A DNA stretch of 64,000 nucleotides, taken from NCBI GenBank assembly GCA_023375675.1, contig JALQBC010000036.1, positions 62,001-126,000 of the forward strand, given 5' to 3'. Shown here in pieces: positions 1 to 12,404 of this stretch (its first letter is position 1; the number at the start of each line of letters is the position of its first letter). This DNA is from Cytospora piceicola. Lineage: Eukaryota > Ascomycota > Sordariomycetes > Diaporthales > Cytosporaceae. The notes below the pieces were generated by a model, which searched no databases, was not told the origin of the DNA, and saw nothing but the letters and a program-made list of their open reading frames with translations. A program made the position numbers and the translations under genes.

Positions 1-612
1 CGAGCTGTCACGAGGCCAGAACCCGTCAGTGCCATTGCTCAAGATGAGATTTGGGGTGTGACTAGACGGGTGTCCTACCTTGACCTTATCCGTTATTCGG
101 CTGAGGAACTTGTCCGTCCAGCAACTCGGAGAATGCACAGGGAAGAAAGGCCCCCGAATGCTCGCGTTCATCGTGATGAACCGCTTATACCTCTTCCACA
201 GACCATCCTGCTTCAAGACCTCGCCCATGGCGCCAATATCGTAACACTTGTTCTCCCGCCGCACTATCCGGATATTGGGCGCGTCAGGGATCATATCCCG
301 CGCATCCGTCTCGCCGTTGAAGATGAACACAAAGTCGGCGTTCCCGTGCAGGCCGTTCCTTATGAAGAAGTGCAGGTTCGCCCTCGCATTCTCGGACTCG
401 GCGTACGTGTACAGCACCAGTGGCCTCAAGGCGGGCTCGTCGATCCCCGGGGTCGACAAGGCGCTCCCCACCGAGGAGATTCGCGAGAGGACATCATCGG
501 TCGCGCCCAGGTCGAGAAACCTCAAGCTCCAGAAAACCCAGACGATGATGAGTGTGCCTGTAGCAAAGAGCTTGTTCCATCCCATCAGCGGAGAGCATGA
601 GGGCCTCGCCAT
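1..612 (-). CDS. Membrane-anchored glycosyltransferase-like protein, 5' part only
   Basis: The frame is open from ATG at 612 and runs off the left edge. The first exon (79-612, 178 codons) ends in phase 0 at a plausible donor, GTAGGA, read from 78. The product has a short cytosolic tail, one hydrophobic segment at about residues 13-29, and then a lumenal-type region, which suggests a type II membrane protein. It contains the segments FVFIFNG, YDIGAMGEVL and KRFITMNASIRGPFFP. I associate these with an uncharacterised family in fungi and algae that resembles Golgi glycosyltransferases. No catalytic DXD can be assigned in the visible part. The gene call is firm; the function is inference from topology and remembered similarity. 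Confidence 0.7.
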   Translation of the reverse strand, partial: MARPSCSPLMGWNKLFATGTLIIVWVFWSLRFLDLGATDDVLSRISSVGSALSTPGIDEPALRPLVLYTYAESENARANLHFFIRNGLHGNADFVFIFNGETDARDMIPDAPNIRIVRRENKCYDIGAMGEVLKQDGLWKRYKRFITMNASIRGPFFPVHSPSCWTDKFLSRITDKVKVGHPSSHTPNLILSNGTDGFWPRDSS

Positions 613-3385
613 AACTTCTTGTCGGTAGATGGGAGGTATGCCACTTGTTCAGGGCCAACAAAAAAAGGGCGAGAGCAAATGGGACACATGTCGTTCGCCG
701 GTCAGACGCGGGAAGTATGGAAGGGAGGGCTGAACGGACGGCATATTACGCGCACGTCATCAAGGGAGAGCAATTTCCCGCATCCATCCTTCTCATAGTA
801 ACGGCTTGATGTCCGGGGTATTTTACGCAACGCAGGGGGTCTGTGAGCCCGTCTTGCCCGCGCCGTATGCCGGCTGGGAGTGAGTGGGTGTGGCCCCCCC
901 CCCCCGCACCATAGGCCCATTGTGCAGCCTCCGCCCCATCCCCCGGCCTCGGGGCCAAAAGGGTAATACAGCACTCAGCCCGCGGTGGGTTTCGTCCTCT
1001 TGAACTCTTGATGGCGTTATCCTAGCCTCGCGCCCTCGTCTGGATTGTAAAGGATCTATCTCGATCTAAACGGGCCTTATCCATTGCACCGTTCGAGATC
1101 TTGACTCGATGTCTCGACACGGTCTCTCGACACGATGTCTTTGCCTGCGTCTTCAAGCGTTGAGGCATGGTACTCATTCATTTCTCTACTCTCTTGCCCA
1201 AGGCTTCATCGACAGGATGGTATCGAGTCGCTGATAAGTGCACGGGGGAGCCACAATTCGAGGCGGGCGCGCGCGCGCGAACCAAACTCGGGCTTGCTCA
1301 GGACCTATCCTTGCCTTCCTTGCATCGCGTCGGAAAGTGTCATTGATTTTGTGCTGGACATCATCGAAAACGTTGGCGTCGCAATAGCAGCTTTGCCTGA
1401 CGTAGTCATGTTCGCGCAATTTTTGGGTGCCCAACACCATGGATCGAAAGGTAAATCCAACTCAGTCGATGCTGCGTGCTGCACGCAAGATAGACATGGG
1501 ATTGGCCATCTCAGAATAACAGGACCTGCGTTTGCCATGCGGTAGTGAAACCGATTGAGAACGACACCAACACTGCACCGTGGCTCTGCATCACGGGGCA
1601 CGCCTCGAAAGATTATCCCATCTGCTCCAGAGGTTCGTGGCCCCAATTTGCTTTCCTGCCTAATGATCAAACATACACCTAATAGTATGCGAACTACTGA
1701 GCCAGCGCTCAGAAGTTGGCCATGATTTTGAGGTCAGCCAGATGACACTGCTGCCGTGTGCATCACCACTCGCCATTGCTTACTCAGTATTCTCGTCAGG
1801 CAGAGAACACCATGGACTACCCAGCTACCTAGGTGCACATAGTGGTGTGCTCACCTCCTCGTCAAGCAACAGACTGGCGCAGGCCCAGGCCCGTCGAAAG
1901 GGTGGTTTGTACCAGTACCGTCATGGTACGAGAAGGAACACTGGGCGCCCGCTGCGAGGCCAGGGTCGGCGAGGAAGACTATCTTCGTGGCGTGGTGCTT
2001 GGGGACTGGCAAGTTCGGCGCCAATGCCTCCGGTGAGGCCAGACTGCCCAGACACCAAATGCTTTTGCAAATGGATGACCGTGAGACTCTATCAACCCCC
2101 CACGTCGTGCCACCATCGTGGGGTTTACAGTGGCCGACCGGTCATCTCGCTCTTATTCGTTGGTAGCGCCGCTCCAAAGGGACCGGGGGGGGGGGTGGTT
2201 TAGAAGGAAGGGTCCGAGCGACACCCATTTCCATTTTGCTGGCGAGGAGCACCGATTTGTGCCTGAGGATGACGAGTAAGGCAGTCGATAGCCTCACGAG
2301 CTACGCCAATCCATCGCGGCGAGTCAGAAGCTAGACTTAGGAGAGTCGTCGGAGAGCTGTTTCGTGTGTCGTATCTGGGACGTCTGCCTGTGGCCGTCTC
2401 CAAGTCCCGTTATGGCTGCTATCCGAGTCGTCGTGGTTTTACAATGGGAGGCAGGGCGCAGGCAGACTTCTAGAGGCCGAGAAACGACCGGGGGGCCGTT
2501 AAGATCGCAAGGGCCGACAAGCGGCTCGCGGCGGCGCGACAGCGCGCAGGCAGCTTATAATCCTGAAGGGGATTTCCAGCATTTATATACACCTGATGCT
2601 CGTGTCAGTCTCGAAGCTTATTAGGCCCAGGTGGTCGGGTAATCTTAGTGCCAACGCCGTCAAGACGCCATCAAGGTGTTGAGGAAACGACACCTTATGA
2701 TCAGCTCACAAAGACGACATGATGGAGAAAGAGGGGTCCAAGGGCTGACTGCCGGCAATGATGCCGTGTGACAAGAGATGCATGTTGGTGCTTGTGCGGG
2801 TTGCATTGTCCAACTGCCATGTAGTGTACCTAGTGTGTTGTCACTCCGATCCCCACACACAGGACACCAAAACGGGCTTCACCTGAAAAAACTCCGTCAT
2901 AGGAATTGGGTTTGTTTCATGGAGGAGGTCAAATGGGGTGTCAGTGCAGGCAGTGTATGAGTCGTACGTAGTAGTCTACAGTCAACTGGTAGCTGATCAC
3001 AGATTTTTTAGATTTGTGAGATGGAGAAATCCGGGGTGATCTCCCGCCAAGAAGGCAGGAAGGAAGACCCAAGCTCCTCGGCTCCCGCTGGTCGACGTTG
3101 CGTGCTCATCTGACTGCCAATAGGGAAAACCCAACAACCAATAGACTACTGTGGCACGACTGTATTTGGGGGTGTACCCGGAAATTATATCTCGAAGCGG
3201 AAAGTGACGGCAACATGTTCCTTTTTTTTCTCCATGTCCCCAGACTTTGAAATGCGGAGTTTAGTGGAGCGGGGGAGCGGGAGGAACAGCTGCCAAGGAG
3301 CCAAGATGGTCATCAGGCCTGCAGGCCTGCCAAGATTACAGTACATATACTGGTCCATCTGGGGTGACCCATGCTAATCTGATAG

Positions 3386-3425
3386 GATACCGCATCGGAT
3401 ACCGCATCTGATACCGCATCTGATA
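3386..3425. repeat. 12-bp tandem repeat, about 3.3 copies
   Basis: Three consecutive units of GATACCGCATCK are followed by a partial GATA. The units start at 3386, 3398 and 3410, and one base differs between them. No gene overlaps the array. It is simple-sequence expansion, with no visible function. Confidence 0.85.
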
Positions 3426-4970
3426 TGTACCTGCCTTCATAAACATTCTGTGGGATGGCTGCAAGAGACGAATCCGTTCATTCCGGATGACGGATGGACG
3501 CCCCTTCTGCAAGGTCAATATCAAATGTAAGACACGTTGATCAGAAACAGAAGAAGAGAAGGAAATGGAAGGGTAAAAAGGAAGCAAAAGAGAAGGATAG
3601 AACGAAGGACCAAAAAAAAAAAAAAAAGGGCGTCTCGTTGTTTCGCGTCTCGCTTTGTGCAAGTAGGGAAAAGTGGAACTACCGGGGCTCCTGGGCCACA
3701 GCAGTCAAACATTAAGCCGAAGAGCGCGAGCTGCTGCTGGAGCTGCTGCTGCGAGTCACGACAGGGGATCGCGACAACCTTGGAACCTTCGTAAGGCCAC
3801 GATGTGGCTGGCTGTGCCTACATGCTGGCATGGGCAGTCCAGGGCAGCCCTGGCTAGTAACCAGGAAGGTTCGTCTTTAGTCTTTTTTTTCTTCTCTTTC
3901 ATAGTGTAGATTCATAGTGTACAATCGAACACACCGACGCCCCGAGAGGGGGAGGGGCCCGGCATGAGCGGGCGTGCAGTGCCCGCCCCGAGTTTGATCC
4001 GCTCGCTCGTTGGTCAGCGGTGAAGGGATTTTGTACATACTATGTAGTAGGCAAAGCCCATCATCTCTCTCTGGCTCCAAAACTGCCGGCGCCCAGGTGT
4101 GGATGGGGCTGATGGAGCAGTGTGTGATGTATCAATGTGGTGTACATACACACATACATACATATATACATATATACATGCAAACACACATACGGTAGTA
4201 CTCATACATTCTGCGAGGGGGCCGACATGCATACTACATCTACATACATAAATCCGTGCCGTGTTCTGCAGGCGGGCAGCCAGGCAGCCAGGGTAGGGGA
4301 GATGGTGAATTGATGATACCCACCAGCATTGAGTACAGCACCGTTGAGGAGAGAGAAACCTTGAACAGCCCCCTTTTGGACCTTTTAGGACATTTCTTTC
4401 GGCGAGAACCCGATGGCTGCTGCTTTGCATTAACTTGCATGACACAATAGATATGGGTATATCCGAAGGCCGTAGATCTTCAATGTTGCTCGAGGGCTTG
4501 GTCAAAGGTGCGACATTGACAGTAAGTATCATGGGCCGAAGTTCACGACGCACACTACAAATCTATCCATCTATGTACACGACCAGAACGACTTAAAAAA
4601 AGATCTTGGACCTAGCTAGGTAGCTAGGTAATGAATACTGCCTAGCCACTTGGAACGCATATCGACGTCGATCATTGAACTGGCTCGCGTCTCGGACTCA
4701 AGAACTCCAGTCCAGCTTGTAATTTTGGGGTCTTTTCAGACCGTCAGTCTACAGTACATACGACTTCGACACGTCCATACTCCGCTAATTTGCACACGAT
4801 GAATATCATCGTCATTCTTGGGGTGACTCCGCCGCCGGCTCTGCCCTACTTGAGCGGCAGAGCGGCCGTAGGCAAGAATTACAGTCACACGCCTACCTAC
4901 CTAGGTAAGTGAAGTAACCAAGTACCTAGATGCTTGGTTTCTGGGTTTTTCTTTTCCGGGGGGGGGGGGT

Positions 4971-5040
4971 GCGTTTGAACCGCTGACCTTGACTGTCGCG
5001 ATCACAAGCTGGACGCCCAGGGAGCTAGCCGAGCGCACGG
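4971..5040 (-). other. tRNA-like sequence with Pol III A- and B-box matches (tRNA relic or SINE head)
   Basis: Read on the minus strand, an A-box-like TAGCTCCCTGGG (5027 to 5016, 10 of 12 consensus positions) is followed after 34 nt by a B-box-like GGTTCAAACGC (4981 to 4971, 10 of 11). That spacing is normal for a tRNA gene. The acceptor, D and T stems do not pair properly, so it is not a working tRNA. A C12 run follows the B box on this strand. It is most simply a degraded tRNA or the head of a tRNA-derived SINE. Chance cannot be excluded without finding other copies. Confidence 0.35.
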
Positions 5041-5691
5041 ATGACCAGCCACTAATAGCAACTTGATTGTCTATGATATCTACATAAGTAGTTTGTCTGT
5101 ATCACAATACGTAAACAGCCCTATAGATTGATTACACACTCGAATCAAGCATCGAGCGAAGCCTCGTTCGCTGCGCGGCGACGAGTCGCATTACTGGAGA
5201 AAATTTCAGCCCGTCTGAAACTCGTGATAGGTGATTGGTCAGTGCAGCAAGATGCTTGCCCGATGGAGCAGGAACCCACCTCTAGAAGGCGGAAGAACCT
5301 TTTGTTGATCTTGTGCAATCCCTTCCCCTCCCCACAACCCCATCTTATTGTCCTCAAAGAGGCCCACAACGACGTGAGTTGGTCGAGTGGGTTTCCGCTG
5401 GCTTCATGCCCGTGGGGAAGAGGGTCGCTGGCTTGACCGGGTCTTGGAACGTTCCCACCAAACCCCCTGGATGAAAAAACTCCCAACGGACAACTACTGT
5501 ACTGTGAGTGGATGGTGCCCTGTCCGTCCTGAGTGTGGGATACGTGCTAGCTTGTGAAGAGGCATCGTACACAACATCCTCTCTCTCTCTCTCTCATCCC
5601 CTGGAGGCCGAGCGTCACCTACCTCCTGATAGTGTCATGCTTTAAAAGATTCGGAGAAGTGAACGGAAGAGGTCGAGTACGTCGTTGAACG

Positions 5692-5749
5692 CCTCGGAAA
5701 GTCTCCGTGTGTGGTTCCCTGTGCCCGCTACATCCAACTAGCACCGAGG
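5692..5749. promoter_or_regulatory. Paired CCTCGG / CCGAGG sites upstream of the CTF1-beta-like gene
   Basis: CCTCGG at 5692-5697 and its reverse complement CCGAGG at 5744-5749 lie about 515-570 bp upstream of the likely start. CCTCGG is the established core recognised by Aspergillus FarA and FarB, the family this gene belongs to. The hexamer should also occur by chance roughly once per 2 kb on both strands, so this is suggestive only. Confidence 0.3.
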
Positions 5750-6263
5750 AGTGTGCAGGGATGGTAGACGAATGTACCTATACAAGATCGACCGTGACCA
5801 GAAGGCTTAATTCCGGGGAACCTTGGGAAGGGACCAGACCAGATATAATATTTACAGGGCAGCTCCTTCCCACCACACTCACATGCATGCTTTCCTTAAT
5901 GATGTTCTCCCCTAACGTTGTTTCTACGAAAATTCCATCTGTTTAAACCTTCTCTCTGTATCTAAAGCTTGCTCCTTTCCTCGACGACTCCGACGAGGCT
6001 GAATGATAACACTTCAATGCTGCCCAAAGAAGAGACTCCTGTGTTTACATCTCCAACTCGCCTTCCACTTCTACAATCCGTGCGGCTGCACACCCATCAC
6101 CCTTCTTGTTGTCACTCTGCAATTGTCCAGGCTCCTTTTATATGCCATTGCTGTGTTAGATAACCTAAACGGTTTTTTCCCCCATCCTAACGACATCTAT
6201 TACTTTTTTCGAATCTACGCTTTTATTCCGAGACGATCCGACGACTTCCACGATAGTTTTTAC

Positions 6264-9173
6264 ATGATGAACGACGACTTCGAGCCCCACTACAGGTCCG
6301 CATCAGCGGACACACCCGGTTTGATTCCGGCAGATGAGAAGACAAATGTGGCCGAGGTATCAGACGCCCTGTTGGCAGCCAAGCCGAAGAGCTCGCCTTC
6401 AAAAAGCCAACCGGAAGCAAAAACGGACGCCAATGCCAATAATAAAATCACCAAGCGGCGGGCGGCGCGAGCTTGCGCTTCTTGCAGAACCCGCAAGGTG
6501 CGGTGCGACGTTGTCGAACAGTATCCGTGTGCGAACTGCCGTTGGGACCACGTTGATTGCATAGTTCAGGAGAGTCGCCGACGAAGGTGCGTGACTTCTC
6601 CTTTCCTCCTTTTCTTTTGTTTTTATTTTTTGCCCCTTCTTCTGATTTGTCCCGGTACTCTTGTCCATGTCATATGACGAGAATGACTGCTGCGTCATTT
6701 TTTCCCCCCTTCCCTTTGCCACGTGAAGGACCTTTTCACATGAAAGTAGCATCTCCAATCTCAGAAACAACACCAATGGCTGACACGGAGACCCCAACTC
6801 CTGCAGGAAGAACGTCCTTGCTGCTGCATCAACTGCTTCCGTTGGATCCATGCCAGGTGCCGATGCTCTACACATGCGAGATGGGAGTGCAGGTAGTGCC
6901 ACTGGCCCGATCAACATCGCCAGTGCAGGCCTCCGAAGGCCGAGTGACGCATCTGCAGGTTCATTCCATGGGTTCGAGAATGCCACTGGGTCGTTTGGTG
7001 GCCTGGAATGTCACGTTCCGCACATGCTGTGTAAGTCTGCTGAGATCCTTGTCTGCACTCATCTTCACATGCAAATGCCAAGGCCTCCTTTCCTACCACG
7101 AGACCCAAACTTACATCTGACAGATCAAAGATCTGGATACGGACCGGAGGCCACTGCGCCCCAGATACCTTGGAACGCAATCCCTCCTCTCTTCCGTACC
7201 GCGGACTTTCTCAAGAATCTGGATGAGCCCGGCTCGCTGTCGCATTTACCGGACTTTGTCAACCCGCTTCCTGCAAAGATAGGTCCCGATGAAGTGCGCT
7301 ACCTTGACTGCAAGGGGGCCCTCAGCCTCCCTGAGCTACGCCTTCAACGACAGCTGTTACAGGCATACATCGAGTTTGTCCACCCTTACATGCCGCTCTT
7401 GGAGCTGCATGATTTCTTGAACCGTGTCAATGCCCGCGATGGCCGGAATGGCCGGGTCAGCCTGCTCCTCTACCAAGCCGTCATGTTCGCAGCATCAGCT
7501 TTCGTCGGTATCAAAGCCTTGAACGAGGCTGGATATACAGATCGAAGGGCTGCTCGGAAGGTATTCTTCCAAAAAGCTAGGGTAGGTCCCCACGGCCCGG
7601 TGTGGCCATGTTCAGATGGAGTTAGTGCTGATGGTTGCAGCTTCTTTATGACTTTGACTACGAGAGCGACAGGCTGGTACTTGTCCAGGCGCTACTTCTC
7701 ATGACCTATTGGTACGAGGCACCCGAAGACCAGAAAGACACCTGGCATTGGATGGGCGTTGCGATCTCACTCGCTCACACCGTCGCTCTTCACCGCAACC
7801 CTGCCACCCACAGCGCCAGCAAACACAAGTTGCGCAAGAGGATATGGTGGTCTTGCTTCATGCGTGACCGGCTCATCGCACTTGGAATGCGGCGGCCCAC
7901 AAGGATAAAGGACGAAGATTTCGACGTACCCATGCTCGAGCCGAGCGACTTCGAGACGGAGGTCCTAGCCGACGACAATCGCATTGTACCATCCGAATGT
8001 ACACTGGTGCGAGACACCAACATGCAACAAGAGCTTGCCGAGATGTGCGTTCAGAAGGCCAAGCTATGCTTATTGATCAGCCACATGCTCAAGGCACAGT
8101 ATTCTGTGCTCATCCGTGATCGGACTCGCCCGGAGGCTCCAACGAAATCCACGATGATGCTATTACCGAAAAAGGATATGGACGATGCACAAATAAGGAG
8201 TGTTCAAGATGTTGACGCACAACTTTCGGCTTGGTTTACTGCCCTCCCTAAATCCTGTGAGTACAGGTCTCTGGCGATAGCGGACGTTGAAGGTGGCCGG
8301 TCACCCGTTGCCGTGCAGAGGAATCTCTTGCACATGGTGTATCAGACAACCATCTCAGCTCTGCACCGCCCTCAGTTCCTGCCCTCCTCCCCGATGCAGG
8401 CACCAGCTGTGTCCAGAGCCGTGCAAGCAATCTCTCGCTCCAAGGTGAGGAACGCGGCCACGCAGATCACTCGAATGGCCGCCGAGATGTATCGCTTCGG
8501 CCTTGAAAGCTATCTCCCAACCACGGGCGTGACGGTGGTGCTCCCGGCGATGATCATGCACCTCCTACACATGAAGGACCCGGTATTGAAAACTCGCGAA
8601 GAAGCTCGGGAAGGCTTCTCTCAATGCATGAACGTCATGGTCAAACTTCGCGAAATATACGCGGCGGCGGATTTCGCTGTAGGCTTCCTAGACTCGGCAC
8701 TCAAGAAAGCGGACATTTTGGTGAAACCGGCAGCGGCCGCTAGCGTGATGGCAACACAGCCAGTGGGAATCGAAAGCGCTCTGTTCGCCCGTCCGGCCAC
8801 ACCACCTCCCGACCCGGGCAACACTTCATTCACCAAGTTTGCCCAGAGCTGTCCCGTCACAGTCGGGCCAACATTGTCCGGAGGCTTCCCACTAATGAAC
8901 CCGACCTTGGGAGACTCACCGCCACACTCGGACCAAGACCTGACACCATCGGCGAGTGGATCTTCGGAAGCTGTGCCGGCGGATATCGAAATGACGGACG
9001 CGGGGGGGATCGACTGGTCGCGGGTCGATATGCCCAGCTTCGATCTTAATCAATGGCTGCAGTTCCCTGCAGAGGGTGTTAACAACACGGACAACTACAA
9101 CATGTGTTTGTTTGATGACAATGGCGCCTCGTTTGACAACATTTTTGATCCCTTGAACGAAACCGCGCTCTGA
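6264..9173 (+). CDS. Zn2Cys6 transcription factor, cutinase transcription factor 1-beta / FarB type
   Basis: Four exons (6264-6586, 6807-7030, 7124-7581, 7641-9173) encode 845 aa. A Zn2Cys6 binuclear cluster uses Cys71, 74, 81, 89, 92 and 99, preceded by basic KRRAAR. The fungal-specific transcription factor middle-homology region follows from about residue 200 (PLLELHDFLNRVNA, then LLLMTYWYEAPEDQKDTWHW and RKRIWWSCFMRDRL). The tail is acidic and rich in Asp and Asn, as in an activation domain. The order and sequence match the CTF1-beta/FarB group, nuclear activators of cutinase and fatty-acid catabolism genes through CCTCGG sites. An in-frame ATG at 6003 would add 87 hydrophobic, low-quality residues, so 6264 or the adjacent 6267 is preferred. 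Intron 2 (93 nt) has no stop and a length divisible by three, so its retention would leave the frame open. Confidence 0.9.
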
Positions 9174-12100
9174 TGGAAAACATCGGTGGCGGACGAGCAT
9201 TCGTACGACAGCAAGCTCGAACCATCAAACGATTAATAGTGCCACCGGCTGGTATCGGCATCAACCAAAAGGCCATAGCAATGACGAGGTATTCGAGGCC
9301 CGATGCCAACGGAGCTGAGGTGGCAATGACAGATTTCTTTGAATTTGTCCGTTCATGAGCTGTGCAATGGCTCAGTCGCTGCTGGCTGGACCTCGAATGC
9401 AATGGGGCCCAGTCACGGGGCAACCGTAAGCAATACGAAAGGATAGACGGCATGTTAGGCATGACGAAAGAAGCAGAACTGCCCCGAGTCGAGATCAAAG
9501 ACCAAGGACACAGGAATGGTGTTCCAGGGCCGGCTTCGCTGTGTAGCAAGGTCCAGATTACATTGACTGGTCTGAGCATTGGGCCATCATACAGCGAACC
9601 ATGCATCAGGTCGGGTTCCAAGCAAGAAGTCGACAGTTGGCATACAGACCTACTTAGTAGTTTTAAAATGAGATCTTCAGCGATACTGCGTAAAAGGGCG
9701 TCTTGTTGACTGTGTGCCGTGCATTGGCCATGACAGACGTGGATACCCACATATCCTGTGCCTTCCTTCGTATGTGATGGGAGTTTCAAGAGACGACATC
9801 TGGAGCATGTCCAAGTGGATCCGGGTTCTGGACCTGACGAGAGGCTGTGGGTGGGACCACGAAGTACTGTCATATGAAAGTATAGCCAAGTACCATGTAT
9901 GTATGTAGACGTTGTGTTGTTGGGCTATGATGATGCCTGGTGCACAGGCTCGCATCAGCTGGCCGTCGTTGACGTTGACGTTGACGTTGCTAAATGCGTC
10001 TCGTCTCGTCTGTTTGGTTGCCCCTGGTTGCCCCGGCCACGAGTGGATATCCCATCCCTCCCCCTCTCCCTCTCGCTCCCGGGACCGTCGGGAGATCTCT
10101 TATCAGTACGGCCTCCTCCGTCCAACAACAAGCTGCAGTTAAGCCCTATACGTGCCAGTAAACGAGAGGATCCATTCTGGCAGACAGACAGACAGGCGGC
10201 CTGGCAGGGCAGGGCAGGGCAGCGCAAGGCCGTAAAGGTTCCACGTTCCCACCCGGGCGCGGCAGGTTTCCTCTTTTTTTTGGTCTCTCCATCTGATTTG
10301 ACCGTGTCGGTCGAGCAGGCCGGGTCGGACGTGCATCGCATCCACCCGTGCTCCCCCCCTTCCGGCCATTCCAGCCTGCCCACGAATGCCCACGGATGGA
10401 ACCCACGGTCTTGTATGGCCCACACACACACACACACACCCAGACACCCCCTCCCTTTCCTACCCAATGCACGCGATCAGGGATCCGCAAGCCCGCTGTC
10501 CGTCTCTTGTCCGCTCTTTCGAAGGGGGCCCGGGGACCTGTGTGGCTGCCGGAGCCCTGGAGGGAAGGGCCGAAAGGTGGATTCATTTTTTTATCTTCTT
10601 CCTTCTCTCTCTCACTCATTCTTTCTCTCTTGTACAGGTCATCAAAGGCCGGTGAGACGTCCGTTTCGTCATTGAGCAGTAGTACAAGGTCTACTTGCAG
10701 TAAAGTTTCGTAAAATTTACGAGTGTACGGATCCGTGTATGGATGAGGCTTGATTAGCCCAGCATTGGGATACTGCACTTTTTATGGTAGTGTACGGTAT
10801 GTACCCAGAGACACGGTATCATCCGGTGGTATGCTTCAAGTACCTGGATGATTACTCAAGACAGTAGTACCTAGCTACTTGAGTGACAAGTAAGTTCAAG
10901 ATCACGGGCCGACGGGTAAATAGATTACGGATATACAGCAGGTATCATACTGGTGGTACTGTAGTAGGTAGTAAAAGAGAATGCGATACGATCTAATCTG
11001 GCTGGCGTCTCGGCTAACTTTGATGAAGACGGTCGTTTTGGAGGCAAACTGGACCAAGCTAATCTCCTAAAGTGGCTCGCTCATTCACTTGATTCAATAA
11101 AAACTGCAGACAGTGGATCTCGGTCTAACTATCAAGACAGATTCAGGACCACCTTTTGGCCCGTGGCACCCCTGTCCACCCTTGTTCAGACCGAGCTGCC
11201 ATCACGGGATTTGTGGCATTCAGTACGAAAGACGAATCATCTCGCACCCGCCCGCTCCAGCTTTTTTCCTCTCGTTGCGCTCCAGCTCCCATTCGCGATT
11301 CAGTTCTTCTGTTCCAAGGTTCCTGTCCACTGCCACTTGCCCACACGCACACGCAAACGCACACACACATAGCTGTCTTAGCCACACCCGTCACTCTTTG
11401 AACCCTTCTCGCCCCCTTCTTGCGTGTCTTTGTCTTAGTCTTAGATTCTGTTGTTGGTAATCAGTCGCTCGTTTCTGATTTGTGCCTCGCCATTGTACAA
11501 CTCCATACACACCTCATACCTACATACAACCTACATACAACCTACATACAGACTACATACAGACACACACACAAACACACACAAACCAATACATACACAC
11601 CTTCTTTGTCTTCGAAAGCCTCACTTCAAGTACCCTAGACTCCGTATATTGATTAATCATCACCAATCCCTCTCTCTTCAACCAATAAACAACCAACCAA
11701 GCCGCAGCCATTGCGTCCGCCTCTTGGATCGCACTGCTCCACGACACATACACTACATACATCATACATCATACAGTACGCGCGCAACGCACGCACGCAC
11801 ACGTCGCCCACGGCTTATCTACAGCTGCCATATTGAACTCTCAGCTGCTTGCTGCAGTCTTGGTGCTACTGGTACCCGAACCTATCACACAACGCGGCTG
11901 ACGGACTGAGGTGTTCCTGCTGTGCAACAAAAACCTGAACCGACAAAACGCCGTGCCTCCGTTCCGTGGAGCCCCATCTGCACCTGCATCAGCCCGCCCC
12001 AACTCCGCGACCTGCTTGGTTCAGTCAGGAACAAGCCCAGTCCAGCCCACTTAACTGTATCGCAAAGTCAGGGGGGAAAACAAGGGAAATCCGTGCATCA

Positions 12101-12288
12101 CCCGGCCTTACTCCCCTCCAAACAAGACATCCAGACGTTCTTTCGATCCTTCGACTATGTGCTTTTTTCGACCATTCGTTGTCAATCCTTTATTTACAGG
12201 TTCATAAAGGCTGGAACACAGGCCATGTCTTCTGTGACCGACCATTGCAACGGCCAAATTGTCACCACTTCTCATACAAGACCCAAAC
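9174..12288. other. 3.1-kb intergenic region with simple repeats; leader of the GAR-domain gene
   Basis: I see no supported gene. Simple repeats include GTTGAC units (about 9967-9989), GGGCA units (about 10206-10223), CA tracts (about 10423-10440 and 11343-11370) and a CTACATACAAC-type repeat (about 11518-11560) leading into CACA-rich DNA. From about 11,200 on, the plus strand is rich in C, A and T and poor in G, typical of a long fungal 5' leader. A possible leader-intron acceptor, TTTATTTACAG, ends at 12200. Confidence 0.55.
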
Positions 12289-12404
12289 ATGACCGAATCC
12301 GCCGTACACGCCCCACAAGGGGGCCGCTTGATGCTTTCAACTCGCCTTCCTTTTCACTCGACATCGACGAACTCACCTACACACCAGCGCAACCCTTCCG
12401 ATGA
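12225..12404 (+). promoter_or_regulatory. Upstream ORF overlapping the start of the GAR-domain gene
   Basis: ATG at 12225 (context GGCCATGTC) opens a 59-residue frame ending at 12404, in a different frame from the main start at 12289. Ribosomes starting here would pass the main ATG and terminate 113 nt inside the coding region, so it could repress translation. It would not matter if transcription starts downstream of 12225 or if the ATG is spliced out. Confidence 0.35.

Larger units (their letters stand above)
613..6263. other. Gene-poor 5.6-kb intergenic stretch
   Basis: No frame here shows family-like composition or a coherent exon chain. It holds a C12 tract (894-905), a G11 tract (2185-2195), a G12 tract (4958-4969), an A16 tract (3612-3627) at the end of a purine-rich strand segment, a TACA/TATA-type microsatellite (about 4141-4195) and a CT repeat (about 5579-5595). 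It also has TAGCTAGG repeats near 4612-4629 and a TACCTAGGTA palindrome at 4898-4907. The last 300 bases are pyrimidine-rich, as expected for the leader of the downstream transcription factor. Confidence 0.6.

Noticed and set aside
4014..4553. 179-codon minus-strand frame in the intergenic desert
   Set aside because: It includes translated TACA/CATA microsatellite (Tyr-Val-Cys runs) and has no family-like segments.
6003..6263. 87-codon in-frame N-terminal extension of the Zn2Cys6 protein
   Set aside because: Weak start context, hydrophobic and Cys-rich sequence unlike the family, and pyrimidine-rich leader composition.
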